Origin: UBA4744 sp035282865
Lineage (GTDB): Bacteria; Actinomycetota; Acidimicrobiia; Spongiisociales; UBA4744
DNA: 21,331 bases
Reading direction: 5' to 3'
Assembly (NCBI GenBank): GCA_035282865.1
Contig: DATEVB010000119.1
Coordinates: 1 to 21,331, forward strand
The notes under the pieces are model-generated. The model was not told where the DNA came from. It saw only the letters and a program-made list of their open reading frames with translations, and made no database searches. A program made the position numbers and the translations under genes. Of the stretch, positions 6,517 to 13,097 are shown one piece after another. How positions within the stretch are numbered: position 1 is the stretch's first letter; each line of letters starts with the position of its first letter.

Positions 6517-7599
6517 ATGAGCGCGGTCCGCGACACCGCCCCGATCCGTCCCGAAGAGCGGTTCGATGAGCGAAAACTCGCCTCCTACCTGCGGGAACAC
6601 GTCGCCGAGTTCGCCGGGGATGAGCCGATCGAGTTCGAGCAATTCCCGGGCGGGCACGCCAACCTCACCTATCTGGCCCGGGTGAGGGACCGCGAGTTCG
6701 TGGTCCGCCGCCCCCCGCTCGGACCGGTAGCTCCCAAGAGCCACGACATGGTGCGCGAGTTCACCGTTCTGCACGCGGTCAACAAGGTGCTTCCCCAGGC
6801 TCCGGCCGCCTTCCACCTTTGCGCCGACGAGACGGTGATGGGTCGGCCGTTTTTCGTGATGGAGCGGCGGCGGGGGTTTGTGATCCGGAATCGCTGGCCA
6901 GACGGGCTATCCGACACACCGTACATCCGGCAGCGGATCAGCGAACGGTTCGTGGACACGCTGGTAGATCTCCACCGGGTCGACTATCAGGGGATCGGGC
7001 TGGGCGACCTCGGGAAACCGGAAGGTTTCGCCGAACGGCAAGTGCGCGGTTGGACGGGGCGATGGGAGGTCGCCAAGACCCGCCCGGTCGAGGCGATGGA
7101 CCGCCTGGCCGTCTGGCTGGCAGGCGGTGTCCCCTTCCCGCAAGCGGCGTCGCTGCTGCACAACGACTACAAGCTCGACAACGCCATGGTCGACGAGCAC
7201 GGCGAGGTGGTAGCGGTGTTCGACTGGGACATGGCGACGCTGGGCGACCCACTGATGGACCTCGGGACGACGCTGGCCTACTGGTCCCAACCCACCGACC
7301 CGCCCTACCGGATCTTCATGGACAACCCGCTGCTGCACGGCGGGTTCCTGACTCGGGCCGGTCTGGTCGAGCGGTACGCGGCAGGAACCGGGTTCGACCT
7401 GTCCGGGCTCCGGTGGTACGAGGTGTTCGCCTTCTTCAAGGTCGCCGTGATCGTCGAACAGATCTACGCCCGGTACGTGGCCGGCCAGACCTCCGATGAG
7501 CGGTTCGCCGACTTCGGAACCCGCGTGGAGCGACTGGCGGCTGCCGCTCTGGAGTTGGCGGAGGCCTCGTCGCTTGTCTTCGACCCGGATGCGGGCTAA
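6517..7599 (+). CDS. APH-family phosphotransferase (ACAD10/11-like)
   Basis: A 360-residue kinase-like protein. The N-lobe contains EFEQFPGGHANLTYLARVRD and EFVVRRPP. The catalytic loop is LHNDYKLDNAMV (HxDxxxxN form), followed by the metal-binding VFDWDMATLGDPLMDLG. These motifs are those of the aminoglycoside/choline kinase-like superfamily, and the overall shape resembles the kinase domain of ACAD10/ACAD11. That enzyme phosphorylates 4-hydroxy fatty acyl-CoA in some organisms. An aminoglycoside-resistance role is unlikely. The ATG at 6517 is leaderless-like. The stop TAA at 7597-7599 overlaps the -10 box of the next transcription unit. Confidence 0.88.
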   Translation: MSAVRDTAPIRPEERFDERKLASYLREHVAEFAGDEPIEFEQFPGGHANLTYLARVRDREFVVRRPPLGPVAPKSHDMVREFTVLHAVNKVLPQAPAAFHLCADETVMGRPFFVMERRRGFVIRNRWPDGLSDTPYIRQRISERFVDTLVDLHRVDYQGIGLGDLGKPEGFAERQVRGWTGRWEVAKTRPVEAMDRLAVWLAGGVPFPQAASLLHNDYKLDNAMVDEHGEVVAVFDWDMATLGDPLMDLGTTLAYWSQPTDPPYRIFMDNPLLHGGFLTRAGLVERYAAGTGFDLSGLRWYEVFAFFKVAVIVEQIYARYVAGQTSDERFADFGTRVERLAAAALELAEASSLVFDPDAG

Positions 7600-7602
7600 C
7601 TT
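7574..7602 (+). promoter_or_regulatory. Promoter of the Tyr/Phe leader and chorismate mutase fusion gene
   Basis: TTGTCT (7574-7579) and TAACTT (7597-7602) are separated by 17 bases. The leader ATG at 7613 begins 11 bases after the end of the -10 box, the same geometry as the Cys leader. The -10 box includes the stop codon of the phosphotransferase gene, so the promoter is partly inside that gene. No Shine-Dalgarno sequence precedes the leader ATG. Confidence 0.55.
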
Positions 7603-7612
7603 GTCTGTCTAC

Positions 7613-7684
7613 ATGCAGCACGTCTATTACGCCGACTTCGCATTTACCGGGCCCGCAGCCCGGGTGGAAGGAACGCGCACCTAG
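7613..7684 (+). CDS. Tyr/Phe-rich leader peptide (aromatic amino-acid uORF)
   Basis: A 23-codon ORF from ATG 7613 to TAG 7682-7684. The N-terminal half reads MQHVYYADFAFTG, with two Tyr and two Phe in codons 5-11 and no Trp in the whole peptide. It lies between a promoter and a strong intrinsic terminator, 90 bases ahead of a chorismate mutase fusion gene. Chorismate mutase is the committed step to Phe and Tyr, so the codon content matches the pathway. The arrangement parallels the pheA leader of E. coli, where stalling at Phe codons prevents termination. The product is probably only a sensor. Confidence 0.75.
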   Translation: MQHVYYADFAFTGPAARVEGTRT

Positions 7685-7716
7685 ACCAGAACCGCCAGCA
7701 CGATCCCGAAACCCGG
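7647..7716 (+). promoter_or_regulatory. Alternative leader RNA folds of the Tyr/Phe attenuator
   Basis: CCGGGC 7647-7652 can pair with GCCCGG 7658-7663 (protector). Alternatively CCGGGT 7660-7665 can pair with ACCCGG 7711-7716, the 5' arm of the terminator (antiterminator). A ribosome stalled on Tyr or Phe codons (7625-7645) would cover the first segment and favour the second pairing. The antiterminator has only six contiguous pairs, so this fold is less certain than the terminator itself. Confidence 0.45.
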
Positions 7717-7740
7717 AGCCAGGGCTCCGGGTCTTTTTAT
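7711..7740 (+). terminator. Rho-independent attenuator terminator
   Basis: ACCCGGAGC 7711-7719 pairs perfectly with GCTCCGGGT 7724-7732 around a CAGG loop, followed by CTTTTTATT with five consecutive T at 7734-7738. It lies 35 bases before the next gene and after a separate promoter and leader ORF. It is therefore best read as an attenuator, although it could also end read-through from the phosphotransferase gene. Confidence 0.85.
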
Positions 7741-7774
7741 TCCCGGACCTGGCCCACCACCCAGGAGAAAGCAC

Positions 7775-8836
7775 ATGACAGAGCGAAAAGCGCATCGAAG
7801 ACCGGAAGGCTCGAACACGATTGTCGACGTCCGGGGGGTGCGCTTCGGCCACGATCCGTTTCCCGTCATCGCCGGACCGGCCAGCGTCGAATCGGAAGCG
7901 CAGGTGATGGAGGCCGCCGAGATCGTGGCCGACCGGGGGGCCTCGCTGTTTCGGGGCGGTACGGTCCGGTCCCCTTCGCCGTACGCCTTCTCCGGGATGG
8001 GTCGGGCCGGCCTGGCTCTGCTGGAAAAGGCCGGCAAATCGGTCGGCCTCCCCACCATCACCGAGGTCGCCGAAAGCGCCGATGCCGAAGTGGCCGCCGG
8101 CCACGTTGACATGCTCGAGGTCGGGCCTGCCAACATGCAGAACTTCGAGTTGCTGCGTTCCGTCGGCCGCACCGGCAAGCCGGTGCTCCTCAACCGGGGA
8201 CCGTCGGCCACCATCGACGAGTGGCTCTGGTCCGCCGAGTACCTGCTGGCAGAAGGCAACGAACAGATCGTCATGTGTGCACGGGGGATCCGCACCTTCG
8301 AGAAGAGCACCCAGAACACCCTCGACATCAGCGCAGTCCCGGTGGTCAAGGAGCGGTCACACCTTCCGGTGATCGTCGACCCCTCCCACGCCGCCGGCCA
8401 TCGCAGCCTGGTGATGCCTCTGGCCCTGGCCGCCCAGGGGGTGGGTGCGGACGGTCTGGCGGTGGAAGTGCATCCTTCTCCCGACGAAGCGCTCTCCGAT
8501 CGATTGCAGCAGCTCGACGGGGTCGGCTTCGGTGCCCTGATGGACGCCCTGGGTATCTCCCGCCTGCGGCAGGCCGTCGATATCGTCGACCGCGAAATCG
8601 TCCGACTGTTCGCACGACGCCGTCAGTTGTCGCTCAGCATCGGGCGGGTGAAAGCGACCCGGGGCATGCCGGTCCACATCCCCGACAGGGAAGAGGAGCT
8701 GCTGGCAGTCATCCGTGAGGAAGCCGTGCTGCAGGGGCTCGACCCCGATTACGTCGAGCGGGTGTTCAAGGACATCCTCGCCGAGTCGCGGGCAGCCCAG
8801 TGGAAGGAACGCAAAGGCCTGCTCCGGCTCGGCTAG
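7775..8836 (+). CDS. DAHP synthase-like domain fused to AroQ chorismate mutase
   Basis: A 353-residue fusion. Residues about 20-250 have the class I-beta DAHP synthase fold: VIAGPASVES, MQNFELLRSVG, SATIDEW, RGIRTFE, DISAVPVVKE, VDPSHAAGH, EVHPSPDEALSD. Residues about 258-345 are an AroQ chorismate mutase with R265, R281/R282, K293, R305, E306 and Q342 in the expected places. Compared with the I-beta family from memory, the synthase domain lacks several key residues: the metal-ligand Cys is A36, KPRT is replaced in GGTVRSPSPY, and A119, N140, A169 and Q180 replace Arg, Lys, Glu and Arg. R60, R170, H205, E231 and D242 remain. Chorismate mutase activity (chorismate to prephenate) is likely; synthase activity is doubtful. 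AGGAG (7763-7767) precedes the ATG by seven bases. Expression is probably controlled by the Tyr/Phe leader. Confidence 0.85.
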   Translation: MTERKAHRRPEGSNTIVDVRGVRFGHDPFPVIAGPASVESEAQVMEAAEIVADRGASLFRGGTVRSPSPYAFSGMGRAGLALLEKAGKSVGLPTITEVAESADAEVAAGHVDMLEVGPANMQNFELLRSVGRTGKPVLLNRGPSATIDEWLWSAEYLLAEGNEQIVMCARGIRTFEKSTQNTLDISAVPVVKERSHLPVIVDPSHAAGHRSLVMPLALAAQGVGADGLAVEVHPSPDEALSDRLQQLDGVGFGALMDALGISRLRQAVDIVDREIVRLFARRRQLSLSIGRVKATRGMPVHIPDREEELLAVIREEAVLQGLDPDYVERVFKDILAESRAAQWKERKGLLRLG

Positions 8837-8904
8837 ACGGTGTCACCTCAACGGGCTCGGACACGCCGGCCGGCCGGACGCCGCACAGGTCGAGTGGCAC
8901 TGCA

Positions 8905-9000
8905 TCAGAAACTGGTGATTACAAACGCTGCATAGACCGCGAGCAGGGCGACCCCTTCCCAACGGACCAGTTTGTTGCCGGTGGCGGTCAGGATCCCTGC
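8905..9000 (-). pseudogene. Possible C-terminal remnant of a CaCA-type Na+/Ca2+ antiporter
   Basis: On the reverse strand, 30 codons before a TGA (8905-8907) read ILTATGNKLVRWEGVALLAV followed by YAAFVITSF. A glycine/basic turn, then RWEG, then a final hydrophobic helix is how I remember the end of YrbG-like calcium/sodium antiporters. No start codon or upstream antiporter sequence is found in the frame, and the rest of 8837-9082 shows no gene. This looks like the truncated 3' end of a lost gene, but the match is short. Confidence 0.4.
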
Positions 9001-9082
9001 GGTACGCCAATGCGCATGAAAATCCTTTGGGAGCGCGTCAGGGGCGACAACCGTAGCGCAATCGGCTCGTTCACCGCCCGGG

Positions 9083-10075
9083 CTAAAGGGACCCGGTGAG
9101 CCGGTCGGCGATCAGGCGGGTGAGCCGCGCCTGCCCCACCGAGTTGAGGTGGACCGGATCGCGGAACTGTTCAACAGGCCACGTCTCCTCCCACGTGTCC
9201 ATCAGATCGACGTCGCGTGCGGCGGCGAAAGCAGCCAGCGCTTGATGGAAGGCGTTGATGTTGGCGACGCCGTCGGGATGAAGCTTTGCCCAGTCGTCTT
9301 CGACCACCGGCATGTCGACCAGAACTACCATCACGCCGGCGGCTTCCAATGCGTCGACTATCCGGCCGAGGGCGCCCAACTCCAGATCGCCGATCTCGTA
9401 ATCGGTCAGGGATCGGGAGGCCATTTGTTGTGCCCAGATCCTGTCGACCGTGTAGGGCGGGTCGGGGTTGGTGCCGCGAACTGCATCGATCAATTGGTTG
9501 GGTTGGCGCAGCACGGGCCGGAGCCGGACAAAGGCGGAGAGCTTGTCGGCGAGTCCTTCGAGGCGCTGCTTGACGGAAGCGGTACCGAGGAACTCCGCCC
9601 TTCCCGTTGAATTGAGATATCGGTCGAGCAGCTCCTGTTGGGTGAGGGCGTTGTCGTTGAATTCCCGGCTGGTCAATCCGATCACCAATACCTTCGGGTC
9701 GAGAGTCGGCCGGACGACTTCCTCGATGAAAGCCTCCAACAACCGGGGCGACGATGCGTCGACGGCCGCGTTGAACGATGGTGCGCCGGTCAAATCGGCG
9801 AAGAGGCTCGAGTCGAATCCCCTGTTGACCGCCGATGACCCCAGGAACACCACATCCGCGCCGGTTCCTTGGAGGTCCACCATCGCTCCGGCCTTCTCGT
9901 CGAGATCTTCCGAGCCCCAGTAGTCGACGGTGGGAAGGCGAGGCTCGAGGATACGGGCGCCGACTTCACCGAGCAGCAGCACTGCGACGATGGCGATTAC
10001 CACCAGGCCTGCCGGGCTGCGCCGCCCCGGCTCTCCAGTGGGTTCGATGGTTGTTTGCTCGTCAATAATGGCCAT
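9083..10075 (-). CDS. SGNH/GDSL-hydrolase-like protein, AlgJ/AlgX-like partner of MBOAT
   Basis: A 330-residue protein with one N-terminal membrane helix (AGLVVIAIVAVLLLGEVGAR) and the rest probably outside the membrane. The SGNH block I motif is DVVFLGSSAVNRGFD (catalytic Ser) and the C-terminal block is FRDPVHLNSVGQ (Asp-x-x-His). This layout matches proteins that work with MBOAT acyltransferases in acetylating secreted polysaccharides, such as AlgJ/AlgX and related pairs. The start lies six bases after the stop of the MBOAT gene, so the two are one operon. The acceptor polymer is unknown, and no glycosyltransferase or polysaccharide gene is nearby. Confidence 0.8.
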   Translation of the reverse strand: MAIIDEQTTIEPTGEPGRRSPAGLVVIAIVAVLLLGEVGARILEPRLPTVDYWGSEDLDEKAGAMVDLQGTGADVVFLGSSAVNRGFDSSLFADLTGAPSFNAAVDASSPRLLEAFIEEVVRPTLDPKVLVIGLTSREFNDNALTQQELLDRYLNSTGRAEFLGTASVKQRLEGLADKLSAFVRLRPVLRQPNQLIDAVRGTNPDPPYTVDRIWAQQMASRSLTDYEIGDLELGALGRIVDALEAAGVMVVLVDMPVVEDDWAKLHPDGVANINAFHQALAAFAAARDVDLMDTWEETWPVEQFRDPVHLNSVGQARLTRLIADRLTGSL

Positions 10076-10081
10076 TGTGGT

Positions 10082-11494
10082 CTAGAACTGGAAGTAGATG
10101 AAGGGAACGGGCGCGCCGCCGCTCCAGAGGATCACCAGCAGGATCATGGAACCGTACGCGAAGCCACGGACCAGTGCCGGAAGCCGCTGCAGAGCGGTAT
10201 GGCTGCGCATGTTCCGCTGGATCAGATCGAGGCCCATGGACAGGGTGAGGGCCAAGAGCAGCATCACCGCTTCACGGACGACCAGCCGGCCAGATCGCAG
10301 GGTCACCAGACCCTCCAGATAGTCGAAGGCCTGAGAGAACGACTCGGCCCGGAAGAAGATCCACGTCACGTTGACCAGGTTGAAGGTGATGAACGCCGGG
10401 AGCAAGTCGCGCCATTCGAACGGGTCGGAATGATCCTTCTCAGAGATGTGGGGGACCCAGCGGTGGGCTACCAGGTACAGACCGTGCAGGCCACCCCACA
10501 CAACGAACGTCCACGCCGCCCCGTGCCACAGGCCCCCCAGCAGCATGGTCAGCATCAGGTTGCGGTACTTCTTGGCAATGCCCTTGCGGTTGCCGCCCAA
10601 CGGGATGTAGAGATAGTCGCGCAGCCAGGTCGAGAGGGAGATGTGCCAGTTGCGCCAGAAATGAGTGATGTTGCGGGACAGATACGGCTGGTTGAAGTTC
10701 TCCATCAGCTCGATGCCCAGGAGGCGGGATGAGCCCCGGGCGATGTCCGAGTAGCCGGCGAAGTCCCCGTAGATCTGCAGAGCGAACGCAACGATGCCGA
10801 CCATGAGTGTGGCGGCCCCGGCCGTGTCGGCTTGGCGGAACGTCTCGTTGACGATCGGGGCCAGGGAGTCCGCGATCACCACCTTGCGCACCAGGCCGAG
10901 GAGGATCAAGAACGAGCCGCTGCGGACCTGCTCATAGGTGAGTGAGGTGCGGGGAGTGGTTATCTGGGGAAGCAGGCGCTGGGCTCGCTCGATCGGGCCC
11001 GCCACCAACTGAGGGAAAAAGGCAACGTAGACGGCGAAGTCGAGCAGGCTCTGCTCGGCTTCCTTCTTGCGACGGTAGACGTCGATGGTGTACGCCAGCG
11101 TTTGGAAGGTATAGAACGAGATACCCACCGGGAGGATGATCTGCAGGGCGGGGGTGCTGGGCGCCAAACCGAATCTGCCCATGACATCGGCGAACGAGTC
11201 GGCGAAGAAGTTGAAGTACTTGAAGAAGCCCAGGATGCCGAGGTTGGCCAGCAGGCTCAGACCGACGAGGCGTTTGCGGGCGGCATTGTCCTCTTGGGTT
11301 GCGAGCGCTCGGCCGACGTAGAAGTCGACCGTGGTCGACAGGATCAGCAGACCGAGGAATCGCCAGTCCCACGCACCGTAGAAGATGTACGACGCCACCA
11401 GTAATAGGGCGTTCTGCCGTTTGCGCAGCACCGTCCAATAGAGGACGAACACGACCGGTAGGAAGATCGCGTATGTGAACGAGTTGAAGAGCAA
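10082..11494 (-). CDS. MBOAT-family O-acyltransferase (AlgI/DltB-like)
   Basis: A 470-residue polytopic membrane protein of about 10 or more helices. It starts with MLFNSFTYAIFLPVVFVLYW, typical of AlgI. Conserved MBOAT segments are GFFKYFNFF, LPVGISFYTFQTLAYTIDVY, FFPQLVAGPIERA, GDFAGYSDIARG, FWRNWHISLSTWLRDYLYIP, and the active-site LLGGLWHGAAW with its invariant His. Such proteins carry acyl groups across the membrane to extracellular glycans or teichoic acids. GAGGT lies about six bases before the ATG. The adjacent SGNH gene supplies the likely extracellular transferase. Confidence 0.92.
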   Translation of the reverse strand: MLFNSFTYAIFLPVVFVLYWTVLRKRQNALLLVASYIFYGAWDWRFLGLLILSTTVDFYVGRALATQEDNAARKRLVGLSLLANLGILGFFKYFNFFADSFADVMGRFGLAPSTPALQIILPVGISFYTFQTLAYTIDVYRRKKEAEQSLLDFAVYVAFFPQLVAGPIERAQRLLPQITTPRTSLTYEQVRSGSFLILLGLVRKVVIADSLAPIVNETFRQADTAGAATLMVGIVAFALQIYGDFAGYSDIARGSSRLLGIELMENFNQPYLSRNITHFWRNWHISLSTWLRDYLYIPLGGNRKGIAKKYRNLMLTMLLGGLWHGAAWTFVVWGGLHGLYLVAHRWVPHISEKDHSDPFEWRDLLPAFITFNLVNVTWIFFRAESFSQAFDYLEGLVTLRSGRLVVREAVMLLLALTLSMGLDLIQRNMRSHTALQRLPALVRGFAYGSMILLVILWSGGAPVPFIYFQF

Positions 11495-11621
11495 ACTGTT
11501 ACCTCGTTTGCGAACCCACTCCGAAGGTTGTCACGCCGGCGAAAGCATCGGAACGCTACCCAAGTCTCCCCAGACCAATTGCGCACCTGATATCTGCATG
11601 CTGGAGGTGCGACTTTACTCC

Positions 11622-11664
11622 AATGCACATGTCTGCATTCCCTCAGTGGCGTGTGAGCCGCCAC
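11622..11664. repeat. Two short inverted repeats in the MBOAT/selenoprotein intergenic region
   Basis: AATGCA 11622-11627 and TGCATT 11634-11639 are separated by CATGTC. Close by, GTGGCG and CGCCAC flank TGTGAGC at about 11646-11664. They lie downstream of the selenoprotein stop and upstream of the MBOAT promoter region on the same strand. No T-run follows. Either an operator or a weak terminator is possible. The rest of 11495-11696 shows nothing recognisable. Confidence 0.35.
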
Positions 11665-11696
11665 GCTAGTTGGTTGTGGAGCTTTCCCTGGGCGGG

Positions 11697-12335
11697 TCAG
11701 CTCAGCTGCGAGAAGATCGACAGCAAGTTGTCGACGGGGATTGCCCCGCTAACGCGCAAGACCACGATCCCGTCGGAATTGACGAACACCGTCGTGGGAA
11801 AGAATCGCAAACCCAAAGCGCGGGCCGCGGACTGGGCGGTGTCGTCGACGACGGTCGGGAACGTCCAGCCTTCCCGTTCGAGCCACGCCGACGGTGGGTA
11901 ATTGTCCCGGCTCTTGTCGACACTGGTCGACACCGAGTAGACGTCGACGGTGGCAGGTAACTGATTCGTTTCTAGGTACTGGGTGTAGTCCGAGACCTCG
12001 GACTGGCAGTACGGTCACCAATGAGCGAGGAGAATGATCGCCTTCGGCCGGCCGTCGTTGGTGATGGCCACGGGGTTTCCGTTGAAATCCTCTCCTCGAA
12101 TCTCGGGCATGGTCATGCCAACGGCCGAGTCGGCGGTGCCCTGGTCGGGAGTGCCCGGGAGGGCGCTCCCGGCGACGGTGACGTCGGCGAACTCCTGGAC
12201 GTTGGAACTGCCGTTGGCATTGTCGCCGGTGAGGCCGGTGGTGATGAAGGCGACCAGCAGCAGCACCAGAATGCCGCCGCCCACGTAGAACGGAACTTTG
12301 GATCGTTTTGGCTGCGGTTTCTTGCGGCTCGTCAT
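11697..12335 (-). CDS. Membrane-anchored thioredoxin-fold selenoprotein (UPYC active site, TlpA-like)
   Basis: The frame from ATG 12335 meets TGA at 12015-12017 and continues in the same frame to TGA 11697-11699, giving 212 residues if the internal TGA is selenocysteine. Residues 1-13 are basic, 14-35 form a membrane helix, and the thioredoxin fold starts near MTMPEIRGEDFNG (74-86). AIILLAHW is followed by TGA-P-Y-C-Q-S-E-V, so residue 107 occupies the first Cys of a CxxC motif and C110 is the partner. Afterwards the fold continues for 105 residues with WTFPTVVDD and the cis-Pro segment FFPTTVFVNSDG. A hairpin with an AGGUCU apex lies 11 bases after the TGA. The start has GGGAG six bases upstream and lies two bases after the DsbB stop. 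It probably acts outside the membrane as a thiol-disulfide oxidoreductase. The alternative, a nonsense-mutated pseudogene, is unlikely given the SECIS. Confidence 0.85.
11987..12017 (-). promoter_or_regulatory. UGA codon with downstream bacterial SECIS hairpin
   Basis: Reading the reverse strand, TGA (12017-12015) is followed after ten bases by the perfect palindrome AGTCCGAGGTCTCGGACT (12004-11987). The stem is seven or eight pairs and the tip reads AGGUCU, identical to the apex of the E. coli fdhF SECIS as I remember it. The GGUCU begins 17 bases after the UGA, compared with 18 in fdhF. SelB binds such an apex to direct selenocysteine insertion. Unlike fdhF, I see no bulged U in the stem. 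Confidence 0.8.
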
Positions 12336-12337
12336 TC

Positions 12338-12892
12338 TTAGCTCCCGGTTGGTTCGCCCGGTGAGGCCCATAGCATAAGGGCAATCATGAAGCTAAATCC
12401 GACCAAGGACATGAACGGGAAGTCTACGAAGCCGAATTCCCAGATGTAGCGCTCCGTGCAAGAAACATCCAGAGAGCAGCCCAGGATCTCAGCGTCGGGG
12501 ATATAGCCGATGATGTACTGGTAGATAGCCAGGACGCCGCCGATCACCATGAGTGGCAGCACGTAGATGCGGATGTTGGTGTCCCGCTTCCAGGCGGCGA
12601 TGCCCATGATCACCACCAGCGGGTACATGACGATGCGCTGGTACCAGCAGAGGGAACAGGGCGGGTACCCTACGATCTCGGAGTAGTAGAGACTCCCCAG
12701 CATGGACACGAGCGCTATGAGGAAGACGAGCCAGTAGGCCCAGTCACCGAAGATGCCTTTCAGTTGGTTGTTCCGGCCGGCCAGGGCAGCGGAGAAGCGG
12801 CCCCCGAGGCCGAGAGCGGCGATGACGATGGTTCCCGCCAGGGCGGCCAGGGTCATGAGGGCGAAGAACCGATCGGCGAGGGCGACGTCCAT
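12338..12892 (-). CDS. DsbB-family disulfide oxidoreductase (small BdbC-like)
   Basis: A 184-residue membrane protein with four main helices. The first redox pair is in YPPCSLCWYQRIVMYPL (C79, C82) and the second is in GCSLDVSCTERY (C139, C145), the DsbB/BdbC arrangement. DsbB proteins reoxidise a periplasmic or extracytoplasmic thioredoxin-fold partner and pass electrons to quinone. The ATG at 12892 is chosen because the open frame above it is low-complexity basic sequence and a -10 box lies seven bases upstream. The stop is two bases before the selenoprotein start, so the two genes are an operon and likely a functional pair. Confidence 0.9.
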   Translation of the reverse strand: MDVALADRFFALMTLAALAGTIVIAALGLGGRFSAALAGRNNQLKGIFGDWAYWLVFLIALVSMLGSLYYSEIVGYPPCSLCWYQRIVMYPLVVIMGIAAWKRDTNIRIYVLPLMVIGGVLAIYQYIIGYIPDAEILGCSLDVSCTERYIWEFGFVDFPFMSLVGFSFMIALMLWASPGEPTGS

Positions 12893-12899
12893 CCGCGGC

Positions 12900-12905
12900 A
12901 GATTA
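12900..12905 (-). promoter_or_regulatory. -10 box for the dsbB-selenoprotein operon
   Basis: On the reverse strand TAATCT is followed by seven bases and then the ATG at 12892, which fits a leaderless transcript. No clear -35 box is visible. Confidence 0.45.
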
Positions 12906-13035
12906 GTGGGGCGGTTCGCCCTGCCGGATGGCAGACCCTCTGCTTTGCGAGTTTCCCCTCCAACCTCGCTTGGCTCGGCCCCTTTCCCGGTCTGGTGCTG
13001 GGAGTACCCCCGCCGGCTCGGCTGTGACGAGCCAA

Positions 13036-13078
13036 CCCGCCTCCCCCGCCTCATGCCGGGGAGGGCACGAGAGGCGGG
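13036..13078 (-). terminator. Terminator-like inverted repeat downstream of the aminopeptidase gene
   Basis: CCCGCCTC 13036-13043 and GAGGCGGG 13071-13078 are perfect complements and enclose a second GC-rich pairing (CCCCG with CGGGG). The structure lies 20 bases after the aminopeptidase stop on the reverse strand. There is no strong T-run, so termination efficiency is uncertain. The rest of 12906-13097 shows no gene. Confidence 0.4.
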
Positions 13079-13097
13079 CCGGTGTTCCCGGCAGCAA

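Noticed and set aside
11697..12017. The downstream half of the selenoprotein as a separate gene starting at 11933, and the upstream half as a truncated protein
   Set aside because: Both halves are in the same frame, the gap is open, the TGA replaces a redox Cys and a SECIS-like hairpin follows.
12893..13054. Basic N-terminal extension of the DsbB-like protein
   Set aside because: The sequence is low-complexity and non-membrane; a -10 box lies inside it just before the preferred ATG.
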